Part shown: positions 17,716-26,776 of the stretch, one piece after another | Position numbering within the stretch: position 1 is the first letter of the stretch | Layout: every line of letters begins with the position of its first letter | Assembly: GCA_947589575.1 (NCBI GenBank) | Contig: CANQBM010000002.1 | Coordinates: forward strand, 227,793 to 291,792 | DNA: 64,000 nucleotides | DNA from: an uncultured Clostridia bacterium | GTDB lineage: Bacteria > Bacillota > Clostridia > Oscillospirales > Acutalibacteraceae | Reading direction: 5' to 3' | Position numbers and translations under genes: made by a program | The notes under the pieces: model-generated | Database searches by the model: none | Told to the model about the DNA's origin: nothing | What the model saw: only the letters and a program-made list of their open reading frames with translations

Positions 17716-18261
17716 TTAATAATTTTCTGCGCTTATTTCAAAGAAACTCTGCGGGTGATTGCAGGTAGGACAAATTTCAGGCGCCTTGGTTCCTACAACA
17801 ATGTGTCCGCAGTTGCGGCATTCCCAAACCTTTACCTCGCTCTTTTCAAATACCTGCGCGGTTTCAATGTTTTTAAGAAGTGCGCGGTAGCGCTCCTCGT
17901 GATGTTTTTCAATTTTCGCAACTAAGCGGAACTTTGCCGCAAGCTCCGGAAAACCTTCCTCATCTGCGGTTTTTGCAAATCCGGCATACATATCTGTCCA
18001 CTCAAAATTTTCGCCGTCTGCCGCCGCGGAAAGATTTTCAGCGGTATCACCAAGACCGTTTAATTCCTTGAACCACATCTTTGCATGCTCTTTTTCATTA
18101 TCAGCTGTTTTAAGGAACAAAGCTGAAATTTGCTCATAACCCTCTTTTTTTGCAACCGACGCAAAGTATGTATACTTGTTTCTCGCCTGTGACTCACCGG
18201 CAAAAGCTGCCTCTAAATTCTTTTCTGTCTGAGTTCCTTTATACTTGTTTGTCTTTGACAT
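17716..18261 (-). CDS. Rubrerythrin
   Basis: 181 residues. Start at 18261: the upstream in-frame ATG is itself part of the GAGGAGG ribosome site. The ferritin-like diiron domain (residues ~8-135) has ExxH pairs ([18 protein letters not shown]), and a C-terminal rubredoxin domain has the CxxC pairs CRNC and CPTC. It reduces hydrogen peroxide to water in anaerobes, using NADH via rubredoxin-type donors. Own promoter TTGACA-17-TATGAT. A standard oxidative-stress defence gene of strict anaerobes. Confidence 0.93.
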   Translation of the reverse strand: MSKTNKYKGTQTEKNLEAAFAGESQARNKYTYFASVAKKEGYEQISALFLKTADNEKEHAKMWFKELNGLGDTAENLSAAADGENFEWTDMYAGFAKTADEEGFPELAAKFRLVAKIEKHHEERYRALLKNIETAQVFEKSEVKVWECRNCGHIVVGTKAPEICPTCNHPQSFFEISAENY

Positions 18262-18295
18262 TGTATACCTCCTCAAATTAAATCGTTACAATTTT

Positions 18296-18324
18296 ATCAT
18301 AATATAATAAATTAAAATTGTCAA
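18296..18324 (-). promoter_or_regulatory. Promoter of the rubrerythrin gene
   Basis: Minus-strand TTGACA (18319-18324), 17 bases, TATGAT (18296-18301); it starts right beside the gpmI terminator. Confidence 0.65.
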
Positions 18325-18329
18325 TAAAA

Positions 18330-18361
18330 AGAGCTGACAAGGATAATTCCAAATCAGCTCT
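18330..18361 (-). terminator. Terminator of the pgk-tpiA-gpmI operon
   Basis: Stem AGAGCTGA/TCAGCTCT with a 16-base loop, followed by TTTTTATT on the minus strand. Confidence 0.75.
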
Positions 18362-18367
18362 GCTGTA

Positions 18368-19903
18368 TTAATTAATCAATGACTCTCCTGTCATTTCGTT
18401 CGGCTGCGGCAGATTAAGCATCTTGAGCATTGTCGGAGCAATGTCGCAAAGTCTTCCGCCTTCTCTAAGCTCAATATTTTCTCCGCAATTTGCAGCGATA
18501 AACGGAACAGGATTAGTTGTATGAGCCGTAAACGGTGAGCCGTCATCTTCTTTCATCTTGTCGGCATTACCATGGTCTGCAGTAATAAACAGACAACCGT
18601 TCATTTTCTTAACTGCCTCATACAGCGAACCGACACACTTATCAACAGCCTCAACCGCCGCTACAGCCGCATCAAAAATACCCGTATGTCCGACCATATC
18701 ACAGTTTGCAAAATTGACAATTACAACATCATATTTGCCAGAAAGTACAGCCTCGTTAAGCTTTTCTGAAACCTCGTAGGCACTCATCTCAGGCTTAAGA
18801 TCATATGTTGCAACCTTCGGCGACGGAATAAGAATTCTGTCCTCTCCCTCGTTGACCGCCTCTACACCGCCGTTAAAGAAAAATGTTACGTGAGCGTATT
18901 TTTCTGTCTCGGCAATTCTAAGCTGAGTCATATTGTTTTTCGCGAGATATTCACCAAGAGTATTTTCAAGACTCTGCGGTTTAAAAGCAACGAGCACATT
19001 AGGCATTGTCGCGTCATACTGCGTCATGCAAACATAGGTAAGCTCAAATCTGTCGCGCTCAAAGCCTTTAAAATTATCGTCAACAAATGTTCTTGTAATT
19101 TCTCTTGCTCTGTCGGGGCGGAAATTAAAGAATACAACACTGTCATTTTTACCTATTCTTCCCTCATTTTCAAGGCATACTGTAGGCTCAATAAACTCGT
19201 CTGTTACATTTTTTCCGTCCGCGTCAACCTTTTCATATGATTCCTCAATAGCTTTAACTGGGTCAGACGCCTTGATACCCTCACCGAATACAAGCGCGTC
19301 ATATGCTCTTTTTATTCTGTCCCAGTTATTATCCCTGTCCATAGCATAGTATCTGCCCACTACAGTGGCAACCTTGCCGACACCTATTTCCTTCAACTTA
19401 TTAATTGCGTCCGCAACAAAATCCTTACCGCTTGTGGGCGGAACATCACGTCCGTCCATAATGCAGTGAAGATAAACTCTGTCAAGCCCCATTCTCTTAG
19501 CAAGCTCAACAATCGCCCAGATATGAGAATTGTGAGAATGAACTCCTCCGTCGCTCATAAGACCCATAAGATGAAGTGAGGTACCGTTATCAACAGCATT
19601 CTGAACAGCGGCTCTCATAGCCTCATTTTCAAAGAAATCTCCGTCCTCGATTGACTTGGTAATTCTTGTAAGCTCCTGATAGACAATTCTGCCCGCGCCG
19701 ATATTTGTATGACCTACCTCCGAGTTACCCATCTGACCGTCGGGCAAACCGACGTCCATACCCGACGCACCTATATAGGTATACGGATTTTCAGCAATAA
19801 TTTTATCAAGATTTACTTTATTTGCAGCGGCAACAGCGTTACCGTAGTCTGACGGATTTTTTCCGAAACCGTCCATAATACAAAGCACAACAGGCTTTTT
19901 CAT
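18368..19903 (-). CDS. gpmI: 2,3-bisphosphoglycerate-independent phosphoglycerate mutase
   Basis: 511 residues from ATG 19903 (GGAGGGAA upstream), the family length. Interconverts 3- and 2-phosphoglycerate with two manganese ions. Metal/catalytic motifs: CIMDGFG at the N-terminus, NSEVGHTNIGAG with the phosphoserine near residue 62, DGRDVPP, and at the C-terminus TADHGNAD and FTAHTTNPVPF. Last gene of a pgk-tpiA-gpmI glycolysis operon, about 70 bases after tpiA. Confidence 0.96.
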   Translation of the reverse strand: MKKPVVLCIMDGFGKNPSDYGNAVAAANKVNLDKIIAENPYTYIGASGMDVGLPDGQMGNSEVGHTNIGAGRIVYQELTRITKSIEDGDFFENEAMRAAVQNAVDNGTSLHLMGLMSDGGVHSHNSHIWAIVELAKRMGLDRVYLHCIMDGRDVPPTSGKDFVADAINKLKEIGVGKVATVVGRYYAMDRDNNWDRIKRAYDALVFGEGIKASDPVKAIEESYEKVDADGKNVTDEFIEPTVCLENEGRIGKNDSVVFFNFRPDRAREITRTFVDDNFKGFERDRFELTYVCMTQYDATMPNVLVAFKPQSLENTLGEYLAKNNMTQLRIAETEKYAHVTFFFNGGVEAVNEGEDRILIPSPKVATYDLKPEMSAYEVSEKLNEAVLSGKYDVVIVNFANCDMVGHTGIFDAAVAAVEAVDKCVGSLYEAVKKMNGCLFITADHGNADKMKEDDGSPFTAHTTNPVPFIAANCGENIELREGGRLCDIAPTMLKMLNLPQPNEMTGESLIN

Positions 19904-19971
19904 ATATATTCCCTCCAATACGTAATAACAGTTTAAATGGGCGGGTATTAACCCACCCATATTTTTTATAA

Positions 19972-20739
19972 TTATTTGCTTGCGGCTTTGACAATGATTG
20001 AGAAGTCCTCAGCCTTAAGTGACGCGCCACCGATAAGACCTCCGTCAACATTCTCCTTTGAAAGAAGCTCGTCAGCATTTTTAGCATTCATTGAACCGCC
20101 GTACTGAACAACAAATGCGTCGGCAGCCTCCTTGCCGTAAAGCTCCGCAATAACCTTGCGGATATATCCGTTTACTTCATCGGCTTGCTCTGCCGTGGCG
20201 GTTTTGCCTGTACCGATAGCCCAAACAGGCTCGTAGGCGATGATAACATTTTTAAGTTCTTCTGCACTCACACCCTGAAGAGCAATCTTTGTCTGCATAC
20301 CCACAACTTCAAATGTAACACCCTGTTCTCTCTGCTCAAGTACCTCGCCTACACAGAGAATAACAGTTAAACCGTTGTCAAGAGCGGCACGTACCCTCTT
20401 GTTTACTGTCTCATCAGTTTCACCGAAATACTGTCTTCTTTCACTGTGGCCGATTATAACATAAGGAACACCCATTGCCTTGAGCATGGGAGCAGATACC
20501 TCTGCCGTAAAAGCGCCGCTTTCAGCCCAGTGGCAGTTTTCAGCGCCGATTTTTATGTTAGAGCCTTGCGCCGCGTCAAGCGCTGCCTGAAGGTCAACAA
20601 ACGGAGCGCATATAACAACATCGCAATGAGCGTCTGCGACAAGCGGTTTCATTTCATTTATAAGCGCTGTTGTCTGAGCCGGAGTATTGTTCATTTTCCA
20701 GTTGCCGGCAATAACAGCTTTTCTGAGAGCTTTGTTCAT
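19972..20739 (-). CDS. tpiA: Triosephosphate isomerase
   Basis: 255 residues. Interconverts dihydroxyacetone phosphate and glyceraldehyde 3-phosphate. All signature elements are visible: GNWKMN at residues 12-17 with the catalytic lysine, IGHSERR with the catalytic histidine near 98, YEPVWAIGTGKTA with the catalytic glutamate near 170, and YGGSMNAKNA. It lies 32 bases downstream of pgk in one operon. Confidence 0.97.
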   Translation of the reverse strand: MNKALRKAVIAGNWKMNNTPAQTTALINEMKPLVADAHCDVVICAPFVDLQAALDAAQGSNIKIGAENCHWAESGAFTAEVSAPMLKAMGVPYVIIGHSERRQYFGETDETVNKRVRAALDNGLTVILCVGEVLEQREQGVTFEVVGMQTKIALQGVSAEELKNVIIAYEPVWAIGTGKTATAEQADEVNGYIRKVIAELYGKEAADAFVVQYGGSMNAKNADELLSKENVDGGLIGGASLKAEDFSIIVKAASK

Positions 20740-20771
20740 TTTACATATACCTCTTTACAATTATTTATTAA

Positions 20772-21971
20772 TCAGTCTTTATCAGCAAGGGCGCAAATAC
20801 CCGGAAGATCCTTGCCCTCAAGGAATTCAAGCGAAGCGCCTCCGCCTGTTGAAATATGGCTCATCTTATCTGCAAAACCGAGCTTAGTTACAGCGGCAAC
20901 GGAATCGCCTCCGCCAATTATTGAAATAGCGCCTGACTCAGCAACAGCCTTTGCAACGGTAATCGTACCTGACGCAAAGTTTTCCCACTCTGATACACCC
21001 ATAGGACCGTTCCAGATTACTGTGCCTGCGCCCTTGATTGCATCAGCAAATAATTTCTCTGTTTCGGGACCAATATCAAGACCCATCCAACCGTCAGGGA
21101 TTTCATCGCTGTTTACAACCTTATGCTCTGTATTTTCGTCATACTCCTTACCAACTCTGTTGTCAACGGGAATAAGGAACTTAACGCCTTTTTCCTCAGC
21201 GGCTTTCATCATTTCACCGGCTTTTTCAACCCAGTCAGCCTCAAGCAGAGAATCACCAATGCTGTGGCCGAGATATTTCATAAAGGTGTAAGCCATACCG
21301 CCGCCGATAATAATTGTATCACACTTTTCAATAAGATTTGAAATAACGCCGATTTTGTCCGAAACCTTAGCTCCGCCGAGAATTGCGACAAGCGGTCTCT
21401 TAGGATTAGCAAGCGCACCGCCCATAAATTTAATTTCTTTTTGAATAAGATATCCGCAAACAGCAGGAAGATATGACGCAACTCCTGTTGTTGAGCAGTG
21501 AGCTCTGTGAGCCGTGCCGAAAGCGTCGTTTACAAAAATATCCGCAAGAGATGCAAGCTCTTTAGAGAAGTTCTCCTCATTTTTTGTCTCCTCTTTTCTG
21601 TAACGTACATTTTCAAGGAGCATTACCTCACCGTCTTTAAGATTTTCAGCCATAGCCTTTGCATTTTCGCCTACAACGTTTTCGTCCTCGGCAAGCTTAA
21701 CCTCAACGCCGAGATACTCCGAGAGTTTTTCAGCTACAGGTGCAAGGCTGAATTCAGGCTTGTATTCGCCCTTAGGTCTGCCGAGATGTGAGCAGAGAAT
21801 AACCTTTGCGCCGTTTTCCATAAGATATTTAATTGTAGGAAGAGCAGCAACAATTCTCTTGTCGTTTGTAATTTCTCCGTCCTTAAGCGGAACATTAAAA
21901 TCACAGCGTACAAGGACTTTTTTGCCCTTAACGTCAATGTCTTCAATAGTCTTTTTGTTCAAAGCGTCCAT
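20772..21971 (-). CDS. pgk: Phosphoglycerate kinase
   Basis: 399 residues, normal length. Transfers phosphate from 1,3-bisphosphoglycerate to ADP. Motifs: [15 protein letters not shown] at residues 18-32, SHLGRPKG near 61, [21 protein letters not shown], and the C-terminal GGGDSVAAV nucleotide loop. First gene of the pgk-tpiA-gpmI operon; gapA is not in this window, so glyceraldehyde-3-phosphate dehydrogenase is encoded elsewhere. Confidence 0.97.
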   Translation of the reverse strand: MDALNKKTIEDIDVKGKKVLVRCDFNVPLKDGEITNDKRIVAALPTIKYLMENGAKVILCSHLGRPKGEYKPEFSLAPVAEKLSEYLGVEVKLAEDENVVGENAKAMAENLKDGEVMLLENVRYRKEETKNEENFSKELASLADIFVNDAFGTAHRAHCSTTGVASYLPAVCGYLIQKEIKFMGGALANPKRPLVAILGGAKVSDKIGVISNLIEKCDTIIIGGGMAYTFMKYLGHSIGDSLLEADWVEKAGEMMKAAEEKGVKFLIPVDNRVGKEYDENTEHKVVNSDEIPDGWMGLDIGPETEKLFADAIKGAGTVIWNGPMGVSEWENFASGTITVAKAVAESGAISIIGGGDSVAAVTKLGFADKMSHISTGGGASLEFLEGKDLPGICALADKD

Positions 21972-22027
21972 TATACTTACCTCTCAATAAAACATATTTT
22001 TATAACAATATAATTTTTGCCGATACA

Positions 22028-22056
22028 ATTATATATTATTTTCCCCTGTATTGCAA
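22028..22056 (-). promoter_or_regulatory. Promoter of the pgk operon
   Basis: Minus-strand TTGCAA (22051-22056), 17 bases, TATAAT (22028-22033), about 55 bases before the pgk start. Confidence 0.6.
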
Positions 22057-22094
22057 GAAATAATTGCTTATAAAGTAATTTTTTGGAAATCACT

Positions 22095-22733
22095 TTATTT
22101 CAGCAAAGGAACTATCCTTTTAACCGCAGCCTCAAACCCGAAAACTGTCGGGTGAAGCCCGTCATATGTGTATTTTTCTTTCAGATTTCCGTTTTCATCC
22201 GAAAGCTCATCGGTTAAATCAAGATATACCGCGCCGTGTTTTTCCGCTATAGGCTCAATTTTATCGTTAAGAATTTTTATTTTTCTGTTCTTAGTAATGT
22301 CCTGCCTGCGCATTTTAGCATTTATAGGATAAACCGCCTGCAAGATAACATTACACTCTTTAGGGATACGGCTGAGTATTTTATCAATATTGCCGGCGGT
22401 ATCATCAATAGTAAGTCCGCTGTTGAAATCATTAGTGCCTATAAGCAGAACAATATTTGACGGCTTAAGGCTGAGAACATTCCTTTCAAACCGCTCAAGG
22501 AGCCTGTCGCTCGTGTCACCGCTGATTCCCCTGTTATATACGAGCTTTTTGCTTTTTTCAGTATAATCCGCGTAAAGCTCCGTGTGGTTGAGTATTTCCG
22601 TTATTGAATCACCTGCCAAAACAGTCTGCCCCGTTTTGCAATAATGCGTATTAAGATACTCATAATTGATTACCTTATTTTTCTTTTCGGCATTATATTC
22701 TGTTTTGACGCTTTTTATATTAAATATACCCAT
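22095..22733 (-). CDS. SGNH/GDSL-family hydrolase
   Basis: 212 residues. SGNH esterase blocks are present in order: block I AGDSITE near residue 40 (nucleophilic serine), block II SGDTSDR near 70 with glycine, block III IGTNDF near 100 with asparagine, and block V YDGLHPT near 190 with Asp and His. No signal peptide, so it is probably cytoplasmic. Likely an esterase or lysophospholipase/acetylhydrolase. Single gene with GAGGTAG before the ATG. Confidence 0.85.
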   Translation of the reverse strand: MGIFNIKSVKTEYNAEKKNKVINYEYLNTHYCKTGQTVLAGDSITEILNHTELYADYTEKSKKLVYNRGISGDTSDRLLERFERNVLSLKPSNIVLLIGTNDFNSGLTIDDTAGNIDKILSRIPKECNVILQAVYPINAKMRRQDITKNRKIKILNDKIEPIAEKHGAVYLDLTDELSDENGNLKEKYTYDGLHPTVFGFEAAVKRIVPLLK

Positions 22734-22756
22734 AACGTGCTACCTCATTTAAAAAT

Positions 22757-22778
22757 CCCCTGCGGAAATCCGCAGGGG
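22757..22778 (-). terminator. Terminator of the rplU-prp-rpmA operon
   Basis: Ten-base-pair GC-rich stem CCCCTGCGGA/TCCGCAGGGG followed by ATTTTT on the minus strand. Confidence 0.85.
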
Positions 22779-22791
22779 AATACTTTTCTTT

Positions 22792-23076
22792 TTACTGCTC
22801 GACAGGATAAACAGAAACCTTTTTTCTGTCCTTACCCATTCTTTCAAACTTAACTGTACCGTCAATAAGAGCAAAGAGCGTATCATCCTTGCCTATACCT
22901 ACGTTATTGCCGGGATGAATATGTGTTCCTCTCTGGCGGTAAAGGATATTGCCAGCAAGAACAAACTGTCCGTCAGCTCTCTTAGCACCGAGACGCTTTG
23001 ATTCTGAGTCACGTCCGTTCTTTGTAGAACCCATACCTTTCTTATGAGCGAAAAGCTGTAAATCTAACTTAAGCAT
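22792..23076 (-). CDS. rpmA: Ribosomal protein bL27 with cleavable N-terminal extension
   Basis: 94 residues. The extreme N-terminus [17 protein letters not shown] carries the Firmicutes-type extension ending in LQLFA, which must be removed by the protease Prp so that mature L27 begins near AHKKG and reaches the peptidyl-transferase centre. [20 protein letters not shown] is the conserved body. Third gene of the rplU-prp-rpmA operon, and its start lies 7 bases inside the end of prp. Confidence 0.96.
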   Translation of the reverse strand: MLKLDLQLFAHKKGMGSTKNGRDSESKRLGAKRADGQFVLAGNILYRQRGTHIHPGNNVGIGKDDTLFALIDGTVKFERMGKDRKKVSVYPVEQ

Positions 23077-23392
23077 TGTTACACCTCCGATAAATCACTT
23101 TTATGTTATCAGGATAATCCTTTTCAAGCTCTGCCAAATGGAGCTTTAATCCGTTAAGAATATCCTGTGCCGGCGCGGAATTCTCAAGTATCATAAGCTT
23201 AAGATATCCGTCATCGGACTGAGCGTCGGCATCAAGCTTCAATACGTCTGTAACGGTATTCGCCGTCATAAGACAAGCGCTGGAAACGAATGCGCAAACC
23301 ACATTTTCCCCAGCGTCACCGCCTAAAGCGTGACCGCTTGCCTCAAAACCGCACAAGCCGTTGATGCCGCTGAAAAATTCTATTTTAATCAT
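23069..23392 (-). CDS. prp: Ribosomal-processing cysteine protease Prp
   Basis: 107 residues. The small fold of DUF464/YsxB with the catalytic His in ASGHA near residue 21 and the catalytic Cys in VVCAFVSSA near residue 33. It cleaves the N-terminal extension of ribosomal protein L27, the next gene. Its stop overlaps the rpmA start, and its start abuts the rplU stop: the classic L21-Prp-L27 arrangement. Confidence 0.93.
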   Translation of the reverse strand: MIKIEFFSGINGLCGFEASGHALGGDAGENVVCAFVSSACLMTANTVTDVLKLDADAQSDDGYLKLMILENSAPAQDILNGLKLHLAELEKDYPDNIKVIYRRCNNA

Positions 23393-23700
23393 TATGCGTT
23401 GATAGCGGTAATCTCAACCTTTGTATACGGCTGACGATGACCCTTTTTACGTTTTTCGTCCTTCTTTGGCTTGTAAGTAAATACGGTGATTTTCTTACCT
23501 TTGCCGTTTTTAAGAACTTTAGCGGAAACAGTTGAAGACTCGCAGTCCTTGCCGGCTTTGAAACCGTCGTCAGAGCCTACAGCAAGAATGTTATCAAAAG
23601 TGATTTCTTCGTCAACATCGGCGCCGAGCTTTTCAATGTAAAGAACATCACCCTCTGATACCTTGTACTGCTTACCGCCTGTTACAATAACAGCGTACAT
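23392..23700 (-). CDS. rplU: Ribosomal protein bL21
   Basis: 102 residues, [18 protein letters not shown] at the N-terminus and [18 protein letters not shown] at the C-terminus are diagnostic for L21 of the large subunit. First gene of the operon and preceded by an 80-base leader that probably carries the L21 autoregulatory structure. Confidence 0.97.
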   Translation of the reverse strand: MYAVIVTGGKQYKVSEGDVLYIEKLGADVDEEITFDNILAVGSDDGFKAGKDCESSTVSAKVLKNGKGKKITVFTYKPKKDEKRKKGHRQPYTKVEITAINA

Positions 23701-23780
23701 TTAGTATAATCTCCTTATCCAAGTCTCGCTACGATAGGCGTATATCAACAGATATAACTTAACAGCCCATAATATGCGGC
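23701..23780 (-). promoter_or_regulatory. 5' leader of rplU, probable L21 leader RNA
   Basis: The transcript from the promoter at 23787-23815 has about 80 untranslated bases before rplU. Firmicutes rplU operons usually carry an L21 leader element here for autoregulation. Position and length fit; I did not prove the fold. Confidence 0.45.
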
Positions 23781-23786
23781 TAAAAG

Positions 23787-23815
23787 AATATAACATACAA
23801 AAATAAGAATGTCAA
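23787..23815 (-). promoter_or_regulatory. Promoter of the rplU operon
   Basis: Minus-strand perfect TTGACA (23810-23815), 17 bases, TATATT (23787-23792). Confidence 0.7.
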
Positions 23816-23902
23816 TAATTTTCTTTCTATTTTTACTAATTTCAAGAATAAATACTATATATTGTATATAATAATAATTAGTAAACTATTTCAATTTTAT
23901 AC

Positions 23903-23931
23903 TTTACATTTTTTTACATATGTGCTATAAT
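23903..23931 (+). promoter_or_regulatory. Promoter of rpsO
   Basis: TTTACA (23903-23908), 17 bases, perfect TATAAT (23926-23931); transcription would start near 23938. Confidence 0.7.
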
Positions 23932-23937
23932 CAATCC

Positions 23938-24040
23938 GCTGTGAACGGATTACTCGGTTACGGGTGTAAGCCTTATAAGGAATCACCTATCCCGTTACTG
24001 TGTTTTCCGATTAACCGGCAAATTAATTAAATGAGGTGAA
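23938..24040 (+). promoter_or_regulatory. Structured 5' leader of rpsO (S15 autoregulation candidate)
   Basis: About 100 bases between start site and rpsO. Complementary parts: GGTG with CACC around CCTTATAAGG, nested in CGGGT...CCCG, and CCG/CGG elements at the ends. That is a branched fold as expected for S15-binding leaders of Firmicutes. Fold judged by eye. Confidence 0.45.
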
Positions 24041-24043
24041 ATT

Positions 24044-24319
24044 ATGACACAGGCTGAAAAGCAGGCAATTATGAAGGAATACGCAACCCACGAGAACGAC
24101 ACAGGTTCTCCTGAGGTACAGATTGCCGTTCTTACTACAAGAATCAATGAGCTTACCGAGCATCTTAAGGTGCATAAGAAAGACCACCACTCACGACGCG
24201 GTCTTCTTAAAATGGTAGGTCACAGAAGAAATCTTCTTGTATACCTTTATAATAAGGATATTGAAAGATACCGTTCTCTTGTTAAAAAGCTCGGCATCCG
24301 TGATACTCTTGACAAATAA
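24044..24319 (+). CDS. rpsO: Ribosomal protein uS15
   Basis: 91 residues, slightly longer than the 89 of E. coli. [21 protein letters not shown] and [19 protein letters not shown] are the S15 signature. It binds 16S rRNA at a three-way junction and, in many bacteria, its own mRNA leader. AGGTGAAATT precedes the ATG. It lies upstream of pnp, the conserved rpsO-pnp pair. Confidence 0.97.
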   Translation: MTQAEKQAIMKEYATHENDTGSPEVQIAVLTTRINELTEHLKVHKKDHHSRRGLLKMVGHRRNLLVYLYNKDIERYRSLVKKLGIRDTLDK

Positions 24320-24330
24320 TTTGTCACATA

Positions 24331-24357
24331 GGCAAGCGCTGTTAAACAGTGCTTGCC
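24331..24357 (+). terminator. Hairpin after rpsO (partial terminator)
   Basis: GGCAAGCGCTGTT/AACAGTGCTTGCC stem followed by a T-rich but interrupted tract (TCGTTTACTTTTTTG). It may reduce read-through into pnp. Confidence 0.6.
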
Positions 24358-24391
24358 TCGTTTACTTTTTTGTTATTTAATTTTGTAATCA

Positions 24392-24470
24392 AAGGAGGGG
24401 CATACAATAGTAGTAAATTGAGCATATATTGCGGATATATGTTGAATTTATTACTATTGCGCCTCCTTTC
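24392..24470 (+). promoter_or_regulatory. Long stem-loop in the pnp leader
   Basis: A 79-base inverted repeat: arms AAAGGAGG..GC..AATAGTAGTAAATT (24392-24420) and AATTTATTACTATTGCGCCTCCTTT (from 24446), with an inner CATATAT/ATATATG helix. It lies 37 bases before the pnp start. Position and size recall the RNase III/PNPase-cut hairpin that controls E. coli pnp. Confidence 0.55.
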
Positions 24471-24507
24471 ATTAAATAAAATTTATTTAAGAAATGAGGT
24501 ATGTAAA

Positions 24508-26688
24508 ATGTTTTTCAAAAACTACAAGGTTTGGGAAACCGAGCTTGCGGGAAGAAAATTCACGCTTGAAACAGGTAAAATGGCAGGTCTTGCAAACGCG
24601 GCTTTCTTAGCGCGCTACGGTGAAACAGAGGTTCTCTGTACCGTAACAGCGTCCGCCGCTCCGAGGGAGGGCGTTGACTTCTTTCCCCTTTCGGTAGATT
24701 ATGAGGAAAAAATGTATTCTGTCGGCAGGATACCGGGCTCATTTTTAAGAAGAGAGGGCAGAGCAAGTGAAAAGGCTATCCTTACATCACGCTGTATTGA
24801 CCGCCCTATCAGACCACTTTTCCCTAAGGATTTAAGAAACGACTGCTCGGTTGTTGCAACCGTTATGTCCGTTGACCCCGACTGCTCGCCTGAAATCACG
24901 GCGGCAATCGGCGTATCGGCAGCTATCGCCGTTTCGGATATTCCGTGGGACGGACCTATTTCATCTGTAAACGTAGGTCTTGTTGACGGTGAAATCGTTA
25001 TCAATCCTAATCTTGAACAGAGAGCTAAAAGCGACCTTGTCCTTACTGTTGCTTCAACCGCCGACCTTGTTGCCATGATTGAAGCAGGCGGTAACGAAAT
25101 CGACGATAATACAATGTTTAACGCTATTATGGCAGGTCACGAGGAAAACAAAAAAATCGTAAAATTCATTCAGGGAATCGTTGATGAAATCGGAAAGCCT
25201 AAATTTGCTTATGAATCATCAGACCCTGATCCTGAAATAATGGCCGAGATTGAGGAATTCTGCATAGAAGATGTTAAAAAAGCGCTTGATACTGATGACA
25301 AACTTGTTCGCGACGAGGCTCTTCTGCCTATTTACGCGGCTGTTCACGAAAAGTTTGACGAGCGCTTTGAGGGTAACGAGGGCAAACTTGACGAGATTAT
25401 GTATCTTGTTCAAAAGCACGTTGTACGTTCTTGGCTTAAGGATGAACACAAGAGAGTTGACGGCAGAGGAATTGATGAAATCCGTCCCCTTAACGCCGAG
25501 ATTGATTTGCTTTCGAGAGCCCACGGCTCAGGTCTTTTTACAAGAGGACAGACGCAGGTGCTTTCCGTAACTACTCTCGGTCCTATAAGCGATGTACAGC
25601 TTCTTGACGGCCTTGATGAGCAGACCGAAAAGAGATATATTCATCACTATAACTTCCCGTCATATTCTGTAGGTGAAACAAAGCCTTCAAGAGGTCCCGG
25701 CAGACGTGAGATCGGTCACGGCGCACTCGCTGAAAAGGCACTTGTTCCCGTGCTTCCGTCAGTTGATGAATTTCCTTACGCTATCCGTGTTGTATCTGAG
25801 GTTCTTTCCTCAAACGGCTCAACATCACAGGGTTCAATCTGCGGCTCAACGCTTTCACTTATGGCTGCGGGCGTTCCGATTAAAGCGCCTGTTGCAGGTA
25901 TAAGCTGCGGTCTTATTACAGGCGACGACGGAGTTTACGGCGACTTTATGACAATGGTTGATATTCAGGGACTTGAGGATTTTTACGGCGATATGGACTT
26001 TAAAGTTGCAGGCACCAAAAAGGGTATCACAGCAATCCAAATGGACCTCAAGGTACACGGCCTTACGCCTGAAATCATCAAGGAGGCTTTTGCCAAAACC
26101 CATAAGGCAAGAAATTATATTCTTGATGAAATTATGCTTCCCGTCATCAGCGAGCCGAGAAAAGAGCTTTCAAAATATGCTCCTAAAATGTATACTCTTA
26201 CAATTAATCCTGAAAAAATCGGTGACGTTATCGGTAAAGGCGGAAAGGTAATTCAGGAAATTCAGACTGAATATGATGTCAAGGTTAATATTGAGGAGGA
26301 TGGCAGAGTATATGTAAGCGGTGTTGACTCTGAAAAGTGCGAGGGCGCTGTCAACATCATTAATCTTATCGCTACAGACCCTGAGGTCGGCTCTTTCTAT
26401 AACGGCATCGTTACAAGAATAATGAATTTCGGCGCATTCGTTGAAATCGCTCCGGGAAAAGAGGGACTCGTTCACATTTCAAGACTTGACGTCAAGAGAA
26501 CCGAAAAAGTCGAGGACGTTGTAAATGTCGGCGACTCAATTATTGTTAAATGTATTGAAATTGATGACCAGGGCAGAATCAACCTTTCAAGAAGAGATGC
26601 TCTTATTGAGCTTGAGGGTATGACACCCGAAAACGATATTGACGATTCTCCGAGAAAACCGAGAAGAGATAACCGCTCAAGAAGATGA
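24508..26688 (+). CDS. pnp: Polynucleotide phosphorylase
   Basis: 726 residues from ATG 24508 (GAGGTATGTAAA upstream); upstream in-frame codons would lie in the leader hairpin. Phosphorolytic 3'-5' exoribonuclease of the degradosome. Two RNase PH domains (residues ~10-220 and ~310-545; FTRGQTQVLSVTTLG and SQGSICGSTLSL in the second), then KH (LTINPEKIGDVIGKGGKVIQ near 560) and S1 (FYNGIVTRIMNFGAFVEI near 630) RNA-binding domains. Short basic C-terminal tail (RKPRRDNRSRR). Complete. Confidence 0.97.
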   Translation: MFFKNYKVWETELAGRKFTLETGKMAGLANAAFLARYGETEVLCTVTASAAPREGVDFFPLSVDYEEKMYSVGRIPGSFLRREGRASEKAILTSRCIDRPIRPLFPKDLRNDCSVVATVMSVDPDCSPEITAAIGVSAAIAVSDIPWDGPISSVNVGLVDGEIVINPNLEQRAKSDLVLTVASTADLVAMIEAGGNEIDDNTMFNAIMAGHEENKKIVKFIQGIVDEIGKPKFAYESSDPDPEIMAEIEEFCIEDVKKALDTDDKLVRDEALLPIYAAVHEKFDERFEGNEGKLDEIMYLVQKHVVRSWLKDEHKRVDGRGIDEIRPLNAEIDLLSRAHGSGLFTRGQTQVLSVTTLGPISDVQLLDGLDEQTEKRYIHHYNFPSYSVGETKPSRGPGRREIGHGALAEKALVPVLPSVDEFPYAIRVVSEVLSSNGSTSQGSICGSTLSLMAAGVPIKAPVAGISCGLITGDDGVYGDFMTMVDIQGLEDFYGDMDFKVAGTKKGITAIQMDLKVHGLTPEIIKEAFAKTHKARNYILDEIMLPVISEPRKELSKYAPKMYTLTINPEKIGDVIGKGGKVIQEIQTEYDVKVNIEEDGRVYVSGVDSEKCEGAVNIINLIATDPEVGSFYNGIVTRIMNFGAFVEIAPGKEGLVHISRLDVKRTEKVEDVVNVGDSIIVKCIEIDDQGRINLSRRDALIELEGMTPENDIDDSPRKPRRDNRSRR

Positions 26689-26701
26689 TAATAAAATACT
26701 T

Positions 26702-26733
26702 ACAGCACAGCAAGCTTGCTGTGCTGTATTTTT
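26702..26733 (+). terminator. Terminator of pnp
   Basis: Perfect palindromic stem ACAGCACAGCAAG/CTTGCTGTGCTGT followed by ATTTTTT. Confidence 0.85.
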
Positions 26734-26742
26734 TGATCATAC

Positions 26743-26776
26743 AAAAAAGCGAGGGCTCAATGCCCTCACTTTTTTA
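26743..26776 (-). terminator. Terminator of the GH25 gene
   Basis: GAGGGC/GCCCTC stem with A and T runs on both sides; convergent with the pnp terminator. Confidence 0.8.

Noticed and set aside
20446..21291. Long plus-strand frame opposite pgk and tpiA
   Set aside because: It spans two well-identified glycolysis genes on the other strand and has no start signals.
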